From: Rhodanobacter sp. C01
GTDB taxonomy: Bacteria > Pseudomonadota > Gammaproteobacteria > Xanthomonadales > Rhodanobacteraceae
Reading direction: 5' to 3'
Assembly (NCBI RefSeq): GCF_002001045.1
Contig: NZ_MUNR01000012.1
Span: 124,001-188,000, forward strand
DNA: 64,000 nt
The notes beneath the pieces were generated by a model. The model had not been told where the DNA came from and searched no databases. It saw only the letters and a program-made list of their open reading frames with translations. The stretch's first letter is position 1, and each line of letters begins with the position of its first letter. A program made the position numbers and the translations under genes. Shown here piece after piece: positions 9,370 through 21,727 of the stretch.

Positions 9370-9505
9370 TGTCATTGGGGAGTAGCCAGCCTCGTTCCCC
9401 CTGAGGCGTTTGCATCAACAGACTTGGTTGCCGCTGTTTTCGGCGCCATGGTGCAAACAGCAACCACTGCCGTCAGGCAGGGTTTGCCCGGCGAGACCTT
9501 TGGCC
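9370..9505 (+). promoter_or_regulatory. Manganese (yybP-ykoY) riboswitch
   Basis: The untranslated region before the antiporter gene carries the conserved yybP-ykoY landmarks in order. These are GGGGAGTAGC at 9377-9386, a GTTTGCA (9408-9414) / TGCAAAC (9452-9458) stem with ATCAACAGACTT next to it, and CCCGGCGAGACCTTT at 9487-9501. In known members the first and last segments form the paired loops that bind Mn2+, and binding turns on manganese export genes. I recognise the motif by eye and have not scored it with a covariance model. Its position directly ahead of a cation antiporter supports the call. Confidence 0.85.
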
Positions 9506-9523
9506 ATCGACATGCTTACCCGG

Positions 9524-9568
9524 CCGGGCGAGCGGTGTCGTTGAGCCATCGGTCATCCGCTCGCCCGG
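9524..9568 (+). promoter_or_regulatory. Perfect 12-bp inverted repeat, likely riboswitch expression platform
   Basis: CCGGGCGAGCGG at 9524-9535 is the exact reverse complement of CCGCTCGCCCGG at 9557-9568, with a 21-nt loop. It lies between the riboswitch core and the antiporter start at 9583. There is no U-run after it and no good Shine-Dalgarno sequence between it and the ATG, so control may act on translation initiation or by Rho rather than by a classical terminator. Confidence 0.65.
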
Positions 9569-9582
9569 CTTGCGTGCATTCC

Positions 9583-10590
9583 ATGTTGCTTACCCTCTGT
9601 CTGTTCCTCGGCTCCGCCGGCGTGATCTATCTCGCCTGCGAGTACTTCGTCAACGGTGTCGAATGGTTCGGGCGCAAGCTCGATCTTGGCGCGACCGCGA
9701 CCGGCACGGTACTCGCCGCATTCGGTACGGCTTTGCCGGAAAGCGCCGTGACCTTTGTGGCGGTGATGTTCGGCAAGACGCCTGCAGCCCGCGATATCGG
9801 CGTCGGTGCGGCGCTCGGCGGTCCACTGGTGCTGGCGACGATTGCCTATGCGGTGGTGGGTATCGCGCTCTGGTTCAACTCCCGGCGACTCAAGCGTCCG
9901 GACCGCGTCATTCGTGTTGACCATCGTCGGCTGGCCCACGACCAGTCGTGGTTCCTGGCCATCTTTGTGGTCAAGGTCGGCCTGGGACTGGTCGCGTTCG
10001 CGATCAAGCCGTGGCTGGGCGTGCTGTTCCTGGCGGCTTATGCAATGTATGTATGGCGCGAGATGCGCAACAGCGACAGCGTGCCGGAAGAGGAAATTCT
10101 CGAACCCCTGAAGCTGCGCCCACGGCAGGCCGATCCGGCCCTGCGCTGGGTGATGACCCAGGCGATTGCGGCGTTGGTGGTGATTGCGGCCGCGTCACGG
10201 TTGTTCGTGAGCCAGCTCGAGGCGATCGGGATCGCATTCGCACTGCCACCGCATCTGGTGGCGCTGGTGCTGAGTCCGGTGGCGACCGAATTGCCCGAAA
10301 CCATCAACGCGCTGATCTGGGTGCGTCAAGGCAAGGAGCGTCTCGCACTGGCCAACATTTCCGGTGCCATGATGATTCAGGCGACGATCCCCAGTTCACT
10401 GGCTTTGTTCGCCACGCCGTGGCTGTTCGATGCGCCGTTGATCGCGGCTGGCGTGGTGACGGCCATCGCCATCGTGTATCTGTGGTGGCTGTTCCACCGG
10501 GGTCGGGTCGATGCTTGCTGGCTGCTGCCGGTGGGCCTGCTGTACGGCGTGTTTGCCACCTATGTGGCCTGGCATTTTGCTGGCAGTTGA
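9583..10590 (+). CDS. NCX-type cation antiporter, probable Mn2+ (or Ca2+) exporter
   Basis: This 335-residue inner-membrane protein belongs to the sodium/calcium exchanger (CaCA) superfamily. Two halves each carry an alpha-repeat-like motif: AFGTALPESAVT near residue 50 and SPVATELPETINAL near residue 230. About ten hydrophobic segments are visible, with a charged cytoplasmic loop between the halves (NSDSVPEEEILEPLKLR). The ATG at 9583 is chosen because the first membrane segment starts there, although no clear ribosome binding site precedes it; an in-frame GTG at 9574 is an alternative. The manganese riboswitch in its leader suggests that it exports Mn2+. That substrate is inferred from regulation, not from sequence. 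Confidence 0.85.
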   Translation: MLLTLCLFLGSAGVIYLACEYFVNGVEWFGRKLDLGATATGTVLAAFGTALPESAVTFVAVMFGKTPAARDIGVGAALGGPLVLATIAYAVVGIALWFNSRRLKRPDRVIRVDHRRLAHDQSWFLAIFVVKVGLGLVAFAIKPWLGVLFLAAYAMYVWREMRNSDSVPEEEILEPLKLRPRQADPALRWVMTQAIAALVVIAAASRLFVSQLEAIGIAFALPPHLVALVLSPVATELPETINALIWVRQGKERLALANISGAMMIQATIPSSLALFATPWLFDAPLIAAGVVTAIAIVYLWWLFHRGRVDACWLLPVGLLYGVFATYVAWHFAGS

Positions 10591-10602
10591 AACTGTGCTG
10601 GT

Positions 10603-11298
10603 TCAGTCGCGGTGCGACGCGTTGCGATCGCGCCCGGCGCCCAGTCGGGTATCAAGTTTGCCGAACAGCTTCTTGAAGACCCGCGAGAATTTGCCGCGCT
10701 TCGTCTTGCGCAGCTTCTCCTCTTCGCTGGTGAGCCACGCGACCTGGATCACGCGACGTTCGCCCTCGTAGGGCAGATGGCCATGGAAAGAGTTCTCGCA
10801 GCGCTTGAACACGGCGAACTCACCGTACAACGGCGCCAGTTCCGGCGCGACGATACTGTCTATGTCGTCGATCTTGTGCAGGAAGCGCAGGCAGCCATCG
10901 CTGGTATCCGGCCACTGCGTGTTCAGATAAATCAGCGCCGTGGCCACCTTGGACTTGCTGTCGGTGTGGATGGTGCCGTGACGCTTGTTGAGCAGGCGGC
11001 ACAGGGTCACCAGGGTCGGGTACTGGCCGAGATTGTCGATGCCCAGTCGCTGGCCGATGGCACGGGCAAATGCCGGTGCGGTCATATCCGCGATCAGCGC
11101 GTTGACCGACGGGCCGCAGTCGCCCGGATCGTAGGGAAAGAAACCGGCGCTGGAGTATTTCGGGAAATCGCGGTCCAGATCGCCACGAACCTCATCCGGT
11201 AACTGGCCGTGGGCCACCATGAACGGGAAGGGTTGCTGCTGCACCGTGGTATCCGGGCGATCGAGCCGGGCGGGATCGAGCAGTACGGCAGCACTCAT
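10603..11298 (-). CDS. 2OG-Fe(II) oxygenase (prolyl-hydroxylase-like)
   Basis: The 231-residue protein has the iron-binding HxD (GTIHTDSKSK) and distal histidine (NSFHGHLPYEGERR) of the Fe(II)/2-oxoglutarate dioxygenases. The Arg residues just after the distal histidine are placed to bind 2-oxoglutarate. The start at 11298 (MSAAVLLDPARL) follows GGAG; the frame continues upstream without support. Related proteins are annotated as prolyl-hydroxylase-like or PKHD-type oxygenases, but the substrate is unknown. It converges with the antiporter gene (12 bp gap) and is divergent from carA. The very basic tail (LRKTKRGKFSRVFKKLFGKL) is notable and might contact nucleic acid or membrane; that is speculation. 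Confidence 0.8.
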   Translation of the reverse strand: MSAAVLLDPARLDRPDTTVQQQPFPFMVAHGQLPDEVRGDLDRDFPKYSSAGFFPYDPGDCGPSVNALIADMTAPAFARAIGQRLGIDNLGQYPTLVTLCRLLNKRHGTIHTDSKSKVATALIYLNTQWPDTSDGCLRFLHKIDDIDSIVAPELAPLYGEFAVFKRCENSFHGHLPYEGERRVIQVAWLTSEEEKLRKTKRGKFSRVFKKLFGKLDTRLGAGRDRNASHRD

Positions 11299-11389
11299 GG
11301 GGCATTCAACTCCGTTTAAATGTTGTCTAGTGTAGCGCCGGCAGAATGGTGGCGGCGGCTGGAAAACACACGATTCATGTTCTGTAAGG

Positions 11390-11418
11390 TGGACAGAAAC
11401 AGCGCCGCAGCCTATCAT
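11390..11418 (+). promoter_or_regulatory. Sigma-70-type promoter of carAB-greA
   Basis: TGGACA at 11390-11395 and TATCAT at 11413-11418 are 17 bp apart. Each is a near match to TTGACA and TATAAT. It lies about 95 bp before the carA ATG in the divergent intergenic region. Confidence 0.5.
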
Positions 11419-11512
11419 TTCCACCCGCCTGATCCTTCTCTTTCCCAAGCGCCACAAGCCAGCAATCGAGCGGCTTGCGGACTTCGCTGCATCCAAAAGG
11501 CGGTTACCTCCT

Positions 11513-12640
11513 ATGCCTACTCCTGCCCTGCTGGCCCTCGAAGACGGCAGCGTGTTTCATGGTCATGCCGTGGGCGCGACTGGCGAAACCGTTGGTGAAG
11601 TTGTCTTCAACACGGCGATGACGGGCTATCAGGAGATCCTCACGGATCCTTCCTATTCGCGCCAGATCGTCACCCTGACTTATCCCCATATCGGCAATAC
11701 CGGCATCAATGCCGAGGATGCAGAGTCCACCGCCGTGCACGCTGCCGGCCTGATCGTGCGCGACGTGCCACGCCGGGCCAGCAATTGGCGCAGCAGCGAA
11801 AGCCTGCCCGATTACCTCAAGCGTCACGGCATTGTGGCGATCGCCGGTATCGATACGCGCCGGCTTACTCGCATCCTGCGCGACAAGGGCGCCCTGGCTG
11901 GCTGTATCGTCGCCGGTGAGCAGATCGATGCCGATGTCGCGCTGGCCAAGGCGCGTGCGTTCCCGGGCCTGAATGGCATGGACCTGGCCAAAGTGGTCAG
12001 TGTCACCAGGCCATATGGCTGGAAGGAGGGCATCTACGATCTCGATCGCACCGCCTTCAACCAGCCTGTGCTGCGCTTCAAGGTCGTGGCCTACGACTAC
12101 GGCGCCAAGCACAACATCCTGCGCCTGCTGGCTGAGCAAGGCTGCGACATCACCGTGGTACCAGCGCAAACGCCCGCCGCCGAGGTGTTGGCGATGAAGC
12201 CCGATGGCGTGTTCCTTTCCAACGGCCCTGGCGATCCGGCGGCCTGCGACTACGCGATCGAGGCAACCAGGCAGTTCCTCGATGCGAAGATCCCGCTGTT
12301 CGGTATCTGCCTCGGCCACCAGATCATGGGCCTGGCGCTAGGCGCGAAGACGCTGAAGATGAAGTTCGGCCACCACGGCGCGAACCACCCGGTGAAGGAT
12401 CTGGACGACGGTCGCGTGCTGATCACCTCGCAGAACCATGGCTTCGCGGTCGATCCGGCCACGCTGCCGGCGAACGTGCGGGTCACCCACCAGTCGCTGT
12501 TCGACGGCTCGCTGCAGGGCTTCGCGTTGACCGATCGCCCGGCGTTCTGTTTCCAGGGCCACCCGGAAGCCAGCCCCGGCCCCCACGACATCGGTTATCT
12601 GTTCGACCGGTTTGCCAAGCTGATGCAGGAGGCCCGCTGA
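11513..12640 (+). CDS. carA: Carbamoyl-phosphate synthase small subunit CarA
   Basis: CarA is the glutaminase subunit that supplies ammonia to CarB for carbamoyl phosphate, the precursor of arginine and pyrimidines. The 375-residue protein has the N-terminal CPSase small domain ([20 protein letters not shown]) and a class I glutamine amidotransferase domain. The predicted catalytic triad is C266 (GICLGHQ), H350 and E352 ([11 protein letters not shown]). The start follows AGGCGGTTACCTCCT. It is one base from carB, forming a carA-carB-greA operon. Confidence 0.97.
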   Translation: MPTPALLALEDGSVFHGHAVGATGETVGEVVFNTAMTGYQEILTDPSYSRQIVTLTYPHIGNTGINAEDAESTAVHAAGLIVRDVPRRASNWRSSESLPDYLKRHGIVAIAGIDTRRLTRILRDKGALAGCIVAGEQIDADVALAKARAFPGLNGMDLAKVVSVTRPYGWKEGIYDLDRTAFNQPVLRFKVVAYDYGAKHNILRLLAEQGCDITVVPAQTPAAEVLAMKPDGVFLSNGPGDPAACDYAIEATRQFLDAKIPLFGICLGHQIMGLALGAKTLKMKFGHHGANHPVKDLDDGRVLITSQNHGFAVDPATLPANVRVTHQSLFDGSLQGFALTDRPAFCFQGHPEASPGPHDIGYLFDRFAKLMQEAR

Positions 12641-12641
12641 G

Positions 12642-15865
<3,224 letters not shown>

Positions 15866-15869
<4 letters not shown>

Positions 15870-16342
15870 GTCGCGCACCCATTACCAAGGCTGGTTCGGA
15901 ACGCCTGCGTGGCGAGTTGGAGCGGCTGAAGTCGGTCGACCGGCCACGCATCATTGCGGCTATCGCCGAAGCGCGTGCGCACGGCGATCTCAAGGAAAAT
16001 GCCGAGTATCACGCTGCACGTGAGCTGCAGAGCTTTACCGAAGGCCGCATAGGTCAGCTGGAAGCCTTGTTGTCGACGGCCGAAGTGATCGATGTCACCC
16101 AGCTAAATCCTGGCAATCGCGTGGTGTTTGGTGCGATCGTCGATCTGGAAGACGAGGACAGCGGCACCGCCGTGACCTACCAGATCGTTGGCGACCTCGA
16201 AGCGGACATCAAGCAACGACTGATTGCCGTGTCATCGCCGATTGCACGTGCGCTGATTGGCAAGAGCGTGGGTGACAGCTTCGAGTTCACCGCGCCAAAT
16301 GGTGTCAAGCATTACGAAATCACTGGCGTGCGCTATTCCTGA
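15866..16342 (+). CDS. greA: Transcription elongation factor GreA
   Basis: GreA rescues backtracked RNA polymerase by stimulating transcript cleavage. The 158-residue protein has the N-terminal coiled coil ([19 protein letters not shown]) with the acidic tip motif [13 protein letters not shown]. The C-terminal FKBP-like domain contains [14 protein letters not shown]. The start overlaps the carB stop as ATGA, so translation is probably coupled. The carB-greA linkage is typical of Xanthomonadales and pseudomonads. Confidence 0.97.
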
Positions 16343-16455
16343 ATGGTGTGTGTTGAAGGTACGTGCGGAACGGCTGGCCGCTGATGCGACCAGCCTGGTA
16401 ACCAGCCAGCGGCGTAGCCGCTCCTGTCGACGGGCATCTGACAACGGTCCGCAAC

Positions 16456-17619
16456 ATGCCTCAGCAGAAAATTCTGTTTCTCAGCGTCTCGGCCGGTGCC
16501 GGCCACATGCGTGCTGCCGAAGCGCTGCGTCTCACCGCCGAGGCAGCTTTGCCGCATGTCGAAACCAGGCATCTGGATGCGATGGACTACGTGCCGTCCG
16601 CATTCCGCAAGCTATACACCGATTTCTATATCACGCTGATAAGCAGCTACCCGACACTGTGGGGCGTGCTGTACCAGCGTAGCTCGGACGCCGATCCGGA
16701 TGGCCCGATGCAGAAGCTGAGACGGGCCATCGAGCGGCTGGGTACGGGGGATCTGCGCAAGGCGATCAATGCGTTCGCGCCCGACGCCATTGTCTGTACC
16801 CACTTCCTTCCCGCCGAAATGCTGATGCATGAGATCCGGCGCGAGCGGTTTGCGGTGCCGGTATGGGTCCAGGTGACCGATTTCGACCTGCATGGCATGT
16901 GGGTGATTCCGCGCATGACGGGCTTCTTCGCTGCCAGCGATGAAATTGCCTTCCGCATGAAGGCGAATAGCATCGAGGCACGACGCGTCCATACCACCGG
17001 CATCCCGGTGATGCCGGAGTTCACCCAGCCGCAGGATCGCCAGGCCTGCGCCGAGCGCTTCGGCCTCGATCCGACCAAGCAGACCATCATGCTGATGGGC
17101 GGTGGCGCCGGCGTCGGCAAGCTCGACGAAGTGGCGGCTGCGCTTATGCGGCTCGAATACGACTTCCAGCTGATCGTGCTGGCCGGACGCAACGAGGCTG
17201 CGCTGGCCAAGCTGAAGACTCATGCAGCGGAACATCCGGGGCGGCTGTTTTCGTTTGGCTTCACCAACGAAGTGGCACGGCTGATGGCCTGTTCCGACTT
17301 GGTGATCACCAAGCCCGGTGGATTGACCACATCCGAATGCCTTGCGATGGGCGTGCCGATGGTGGTGTATGCGCCCGTCCCTGGCCAGGAAGAGCGCAAT
17401 GCGGACTATGTGCTGGAGCAGGGGGCTGCGCTCAAGGCGATCGACCTGATCTCGCTTGAGTACCGGGTGCGTCAATTGCTGGCCGAACCACAGCGGCTGG
17501 CGCGGATGCGTGAATGTGCACGCCGTCTGGGACAGCCGCAGGCGGCGCGGCATGTACTGGAGATCGTGCAGGCCCAGCTTGCAGGCCAGCAGTCAGTGGC
17601 TACGTTGGTGGGTCATTGA
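16456..17619 (+). CDS. MurG/UgtP-like glycosyltransferase (diacylglycerol glucosyltransferase family)
   Basis: The 387-residue protein has the GT-B fold of the MGDG synthase/UgtP group. The N-terminal lipid-acceptor domain begins FLSVSAGAGHMRAAEALR, and the C-terminal nucleotide-sugar domain has MLMGGGAGVGKLDEV and the donor-binding signature TKPGGLTTSECLAMGVP. Proteins of this group transfer a hexose from UDP-sugar to diacylglycerol at the inner membrane, making glycolipids. The exact sugar and acceptor cannot be read from sequence. The ATG at 16456 is supported by the family start. It follows greA by 113 bp, and a small membrane protein follows 53 bp after it. Confidence 0.85.
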   Translation: MPQQKILFLSVSAGAGHMRAAEALRLTAEAALPHVETRHLDAMDYVPSAFRKLYTDFYITLISSYPTLWGVLYQRSSDADPDGPMQKLRRAIERLGTGDLRKAINAFAPDAIVCTHFLPAEMLMHEIRRERFAVPVWVQVTDFDLHGMWVIPRMTGFFAASDEIAFRMKANSIEARRVHTTGIPVMPEFTQPQDRQACAERFGLDPTKQTIMLMGGGAGVGKLDEVAAALMRLEYDFQLIVLAGRNEAALAKLKTHAAEHPGRLFSFGFTNEVARLMACSDLVITKPGGLTTSECLAMGVPMVVYAPVPGQEERNADYVLEQGAALKAIDLISLEYRVRQLLAEPQRLARMRECARRLGQPQAARHVLEIVQAQLAGQQSVATLVGH

Positions 17620-17672
17620 GCGTGCGTCAGCTGGATCAAAGACACCTGCGCGCAGGAGAAGCGCAGGTCCCC

Positions 17673-18149
17673 ATGCGTCCCCTGGTACTGGTGCTGACGC
17701 TTGCCTGGACCATCCTGCTGGCTTTTTTCTTTGCCAACGTGGAGATCCAGATCGAGGGGGCTGCCGGTTGGGCAGCAAACCTGCCGACCTGGCGCATCGA
17801 GCATCACTGGCTGCTGGATATTTTCTGGGGCGGGCGGCCAATGACTGGTTATCACGCGTGGCTTTTCCCATGCATGGGGCTGTTCTTCCATTTCCCACTG
17901 ATCTTCACCGGCCGCTGGAGCTGGCGTGCCGAGGCGCGTGTGTTCGCCTGCATCATGCTGTTCTGGATCACCGAGGACTTTCTGTGGTTCGTGTTCAACC
18001 CGGCCTATGGCGTCGCACATTTCGCGCCACGTTACATTCCATGGCATATCCACTGGTGGGGGCCGGCACCCAGCGATTACTGGGTTTCACTGTCCATATC
18101 CGGATTGCTGTTCTGGTTGTCGTGCCGCTCGGTACCATCGCGCCGCTAA
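17673..18149 (+). CDS. Small integral membrane protein of unknown function
   Basis: The 158-residue product has about four hydrophobic segments (LVLVLTLAWTILLAFFFA, FPCMGLFFHFPLIFTG, VFACIMLFWITEDFLWFVF, VSLSISGLLFWLSC). Loops between them are rich in Trp, His and Tyr (WHIHWWGPAPSDYW). I do not recognise the family. The ATG at 17673 is used; an in-frame GTG at 17622 would add 17 polar residues. It lies directly downstream of the glycosyltransferase and ends at a strong bidirectional terminator, so a role in the same membrane lipid pathway is possible but unproven. Confidence 0.7.
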   Translation: MRPLVLVLTLAWTILLAFFFANVEIQIEGAAGWAANLPTWRIEHHWLLDIFWGGRPMTGYHAWLFPCMGLFFHFPLIFTGRWSWRAEARVFACIMLFWITEDFLWFVFNPAYGVAHFAPRYIPWHIHWWGPAPSDYWVSLSISGLLFWLSCRSVPSRR

Positions 18150-18191
18150 ACATCTGACGTACTTTCTCCATGCGGGCCGAATGCCGGGCAC

Positions 18192-18219
18192 AAAAAAGGC
18201 CGCACATGTGCGGCCTTTT
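18192..18219. terminator. Bidirectional intrinsic terminator
   Basis: A GGCCGCAC/GTGCGGCC palindrome is flanked by AAAAAA on the left and TTTTC on the right. It therefore serves as a terminator in both directions, for the membrane protein gene on plus and rpmJ on minus. Confidence 0.9.
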
Positions 18220-18239
18220 CATGACTCATTGCGCAGGGA

Positions 18240-18365
18240 TCAGCGCTGACGAGCCTTGAAACGGGGATTGCTCTTGCAGATCACGAACACCTTGCCGCGA
18301 CGACGCACAATCTTGCAATCGCGGTGCCGCGCCTTGGCGGACTTCAAAGAGTTAAGCACCTTCAC
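18240..18365 (-). CDS. rpmJ: 50S ribosomal protein L36 (41-residue form)
   Basis: The encoded peptide starts [18 protein letters not shown] and ends NPRFKARQR, which is ribosomal protein L36 of the longer YkgO-like type. It starts with GTG (18363-18365) preceded by AGGAG at good spacing. It keeps His14, Cys17 and Cys30, but the last zinc ligand (His in classical L36) is Phe, so the full zinc site is absent. Standing apart from the ribosomal protein operon is usual for this form. It has its own promoter at 18404-18432 and ends at the terminator 18192-18219. Confidence 0.95.
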   Translation of the reverse strand: MKVLNSLKSAKARHRDCKIVRRRGKVFVICKSNPRFKARQR

Positions 18366-18403
18366 GGCCAGCTCCTGACACTAAACGAAAATGTAAGCTG
18401 GCT

Positions 18404-18432
18404 AGTATATCGGTTGGCCCATTGTGTTACAA
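18404..18432 (-). promoter_or_regulatory. Sigma-70 promoter of rpmJ
   Basis: On the minus strand, TTGTAA (18432-18427) is followed after exactly 17 bp by TATACT (18409-18404). The -35 box contains the stop codon of the upstream LysR gene. The start of transcription would be about 35 nt before the rpmJ GTG. Confidence 0.65.
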
Positions 18433-19338
18433 GCTCGGTATCACAGCCGATTCAGCCACGGTGGACAGGAACTGCTGCAGCACCGGTGAGCGATCGTCGC
18501 TGCGACTGGCCACGGCAAGCAACAGATAGGCATCGGCATCTTCCAGCGGCACGTAACTGACCCCGACCAGATGCACGGCGCGCATGCTGGCCGGCACCAG
18601 CGCCAGCCCCAGACCTGCCGCAACCAGGGCCAGCAGGCCGTTGATCTGTTGTGCGTGCTGGACGATCGACGGCTGAAAACCCGCTGTATTCGCCAATTTC
18701 ACCAGTCGATCATAGAGCGTGGCAGCCAGTTCGCGTGGTTGCGAGACAAACGCGCTGCCTGCCACTTCGGAGAGACGCAGGCTGCTGCGGCCCGATAGTG
18801 GGTGGCCTGAGGGCAGGGCAAGCAACAGGGGTTCGCGGTCTATCACGCTCAGGCGCAGATTGCGTGCGTCCTGAGCATGGATTGGCTCGTCACGGACAAA
18901 GCCGACATCGATCTGACCCGCCAGCAACGCAGCGAACTGGGGTTCGGTGTACATCTCGCTGAGCTGCATGCGTACTTTCGGTGCAATCTGGCGGTAGCTG
19001 AGCAGGGTCTGCGGCAGGGCTGGATGAAACGAGACCGAGACGGTGTAAGCCAGCCGCAACCGGCCGCTGAAGCCAGCTGCTGCCGCTGCGACATGGTCGC
19101 GAGCCTCGTCGGCCCTGGCCAGGATATGCCGCGCTTCCTCCAGGAAGATGCGGCCGGGCTCGGTCAGCGCCACATTGCGCTTGTTGCGTTCGAGCAGACG
19201 CACACCGAGGTCCTGCTCAAGTGCCTGAATCTGCTGGGACAGCGGCGGTTGGGAGAGATGCAGGCGCAGCGCCGCTCGGGTGAAGCTCAGTTCCTCGGCA
19301 ACGGCAATGAAGTAACGCAATTGGCGGAAATCAAACAT
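18427..19338 (-). CDS. LysR-family transcriptional regulator
   Basis: The 303-residue protein has the N-terminal winged helix-turn-helix of LysR regulators (MFDFRQLRYFIAVAEELSFT, SQPPLSQQIQALEQDLGVRL) and a periplasmic-binding-protein-like effector domain from about residue 90 (GRLRLAYTVSVSFHPALPQ, GLGLALVPASM). The RLHLSQPPLSQQIQ form resembles the BenM/CatM-like subgroup that often senses aromatic or organic acids; the ligand here is unknown. LysR regulators usually act on a divergent target. The divergent unit here is not a protein gene but the candidate small RNA starting near 19411. Confidence 0.92.
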   Translation of the reverse strand: MFDFRQLRYFIAVAEELSFTRAALRLHLSQPPLSQQIQALEQDLGVRLLERNKRNVALTEPGRIFLEEARHILARADEARDHVAAAAAGFSGRLRLAYTVSVSFHPALPQTLLSYRQIAPKVRMQLSEMYTEPQFAALLAGQIDVGFVRDEPIHAQDARNLRLSVIDREPLLLALPSGHPLSGRSSLRLSEVAGSAFVSQPRELAATLYDRLVKLANTAGFQPSIVQHAQQINGLLALVAAGLGLALVPASMRAVHLVGVSYVPLEDADAYLLLAVASRSDDRSPVLQQFLSTVAESAVIPSL

Positions 19339-19365
19339 ATAGCGAAATCGAATAAATGATTAACT

Positions 19366-19404
19366 AAATATATATTTGATACTTTATCGTGTCGATCATA
19401 AAAT
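19366..19404 (+). promoter_or_regulatory. Sigma-70 promoter of candidate small RNA, with overlapping A/T palindrome
   Basis: TTGATA at 19376-19381 and TAAAAT at 19399-19404 are exactly 17 bp apart, giving a predicted start near 19411. The perfect 12-bp palindrome AAATATATATTT at 19366-19377 overlaps the -35 box and lies 28 bp from the divergent LysR start codon. It is a candidate operator, although A/T palindromes also occur by chance. Confidence 0.6.
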
Positions 19405-19410
19405 CACTTC

Positions 19411-19586
19411 CGTCCCGCCACTTCCCCCTCCCCCTAGTGGCGGCGGCCCTCGCCCCGCAGCGACGCTAAATACGATATCTGGTTCAACTCCCCCCCTGAG
19501 CCCATATCGATGCGTCTTCCCTGCGGGGCGCTTTTCTTTGGTACACCGACGCCGCTACCTTCAAGGCAGCGGCGTCGGTGTTTCTG
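19411..19586 (+). ncRNA. Candidate trans-acting small RNA with C-rich loops
   Basis: The interval has no plausible coding frame but is highly structured. Hairpin 1 pairs CCGCCACT (19415-19422) with AGTGGCGG (19436-19443) around a 13-nt loop of almost only C. A rod follows with four nested stems: 19451-19460 with 19521-19530 (10 bp), 19462-19466 with 19512-19516 (5 bp), 19473-19478 with 19504-19509 (6 bp), and 19481-19486 with 19497-19502 (6 bp, one G-U). The rod is capped by a 10-nt loop with seven consecutive C. A U-rich linker (CTTTTCTTT) leads to a 13-bp hairpin (19544-19556 with 19568-19580) ending in TTTCT. Such C-rich loops could pair with Shine-Dalgarno sequences, as described for sX13-type and cuckoo RNAs. 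I do not recognise a named family. Confidence 0.6.
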
Positions 19587-19605
19587 GGCACCTCGAACAC
19601 AGGAT

Positions 19606-21639
<2,034 letters not shown>

Positions 21640-21640
21640 T

Positions 21641-21654
21641 CAAACGATCGTATG
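21641..21654. promoter_or_regulatory. PsrA-like operator upstream of fadH
   Basis: CAAACGATCGTATG differs at one position from the perfect palindrome CAAACGATCGTTTG found twice upstream of the psrA-like gene at 56757-56811. It fits the published PsrA pattern (G/C)AAAC-N2-4-GTTT(G/C) apart from that base. It lies just upstream of the fadH ribosome binding site. Confidence 0.65.
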
Positions 21655-21727
21655 AATGTGCCGGTGTTTGGGGCGCAAAAGCAAGCACCGCGTGCTTGTG
21701 GCGGTCATGCCGTGGGTAGAAACCGGC

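Noticed and set aside
9424..9582. Longer N-terminus for the antiporter starting at TTG 9424
   Set aside because: It would translate the riboswitch core, and the extra residues do not resemble the family, whose first membrane segment begins at 9583.
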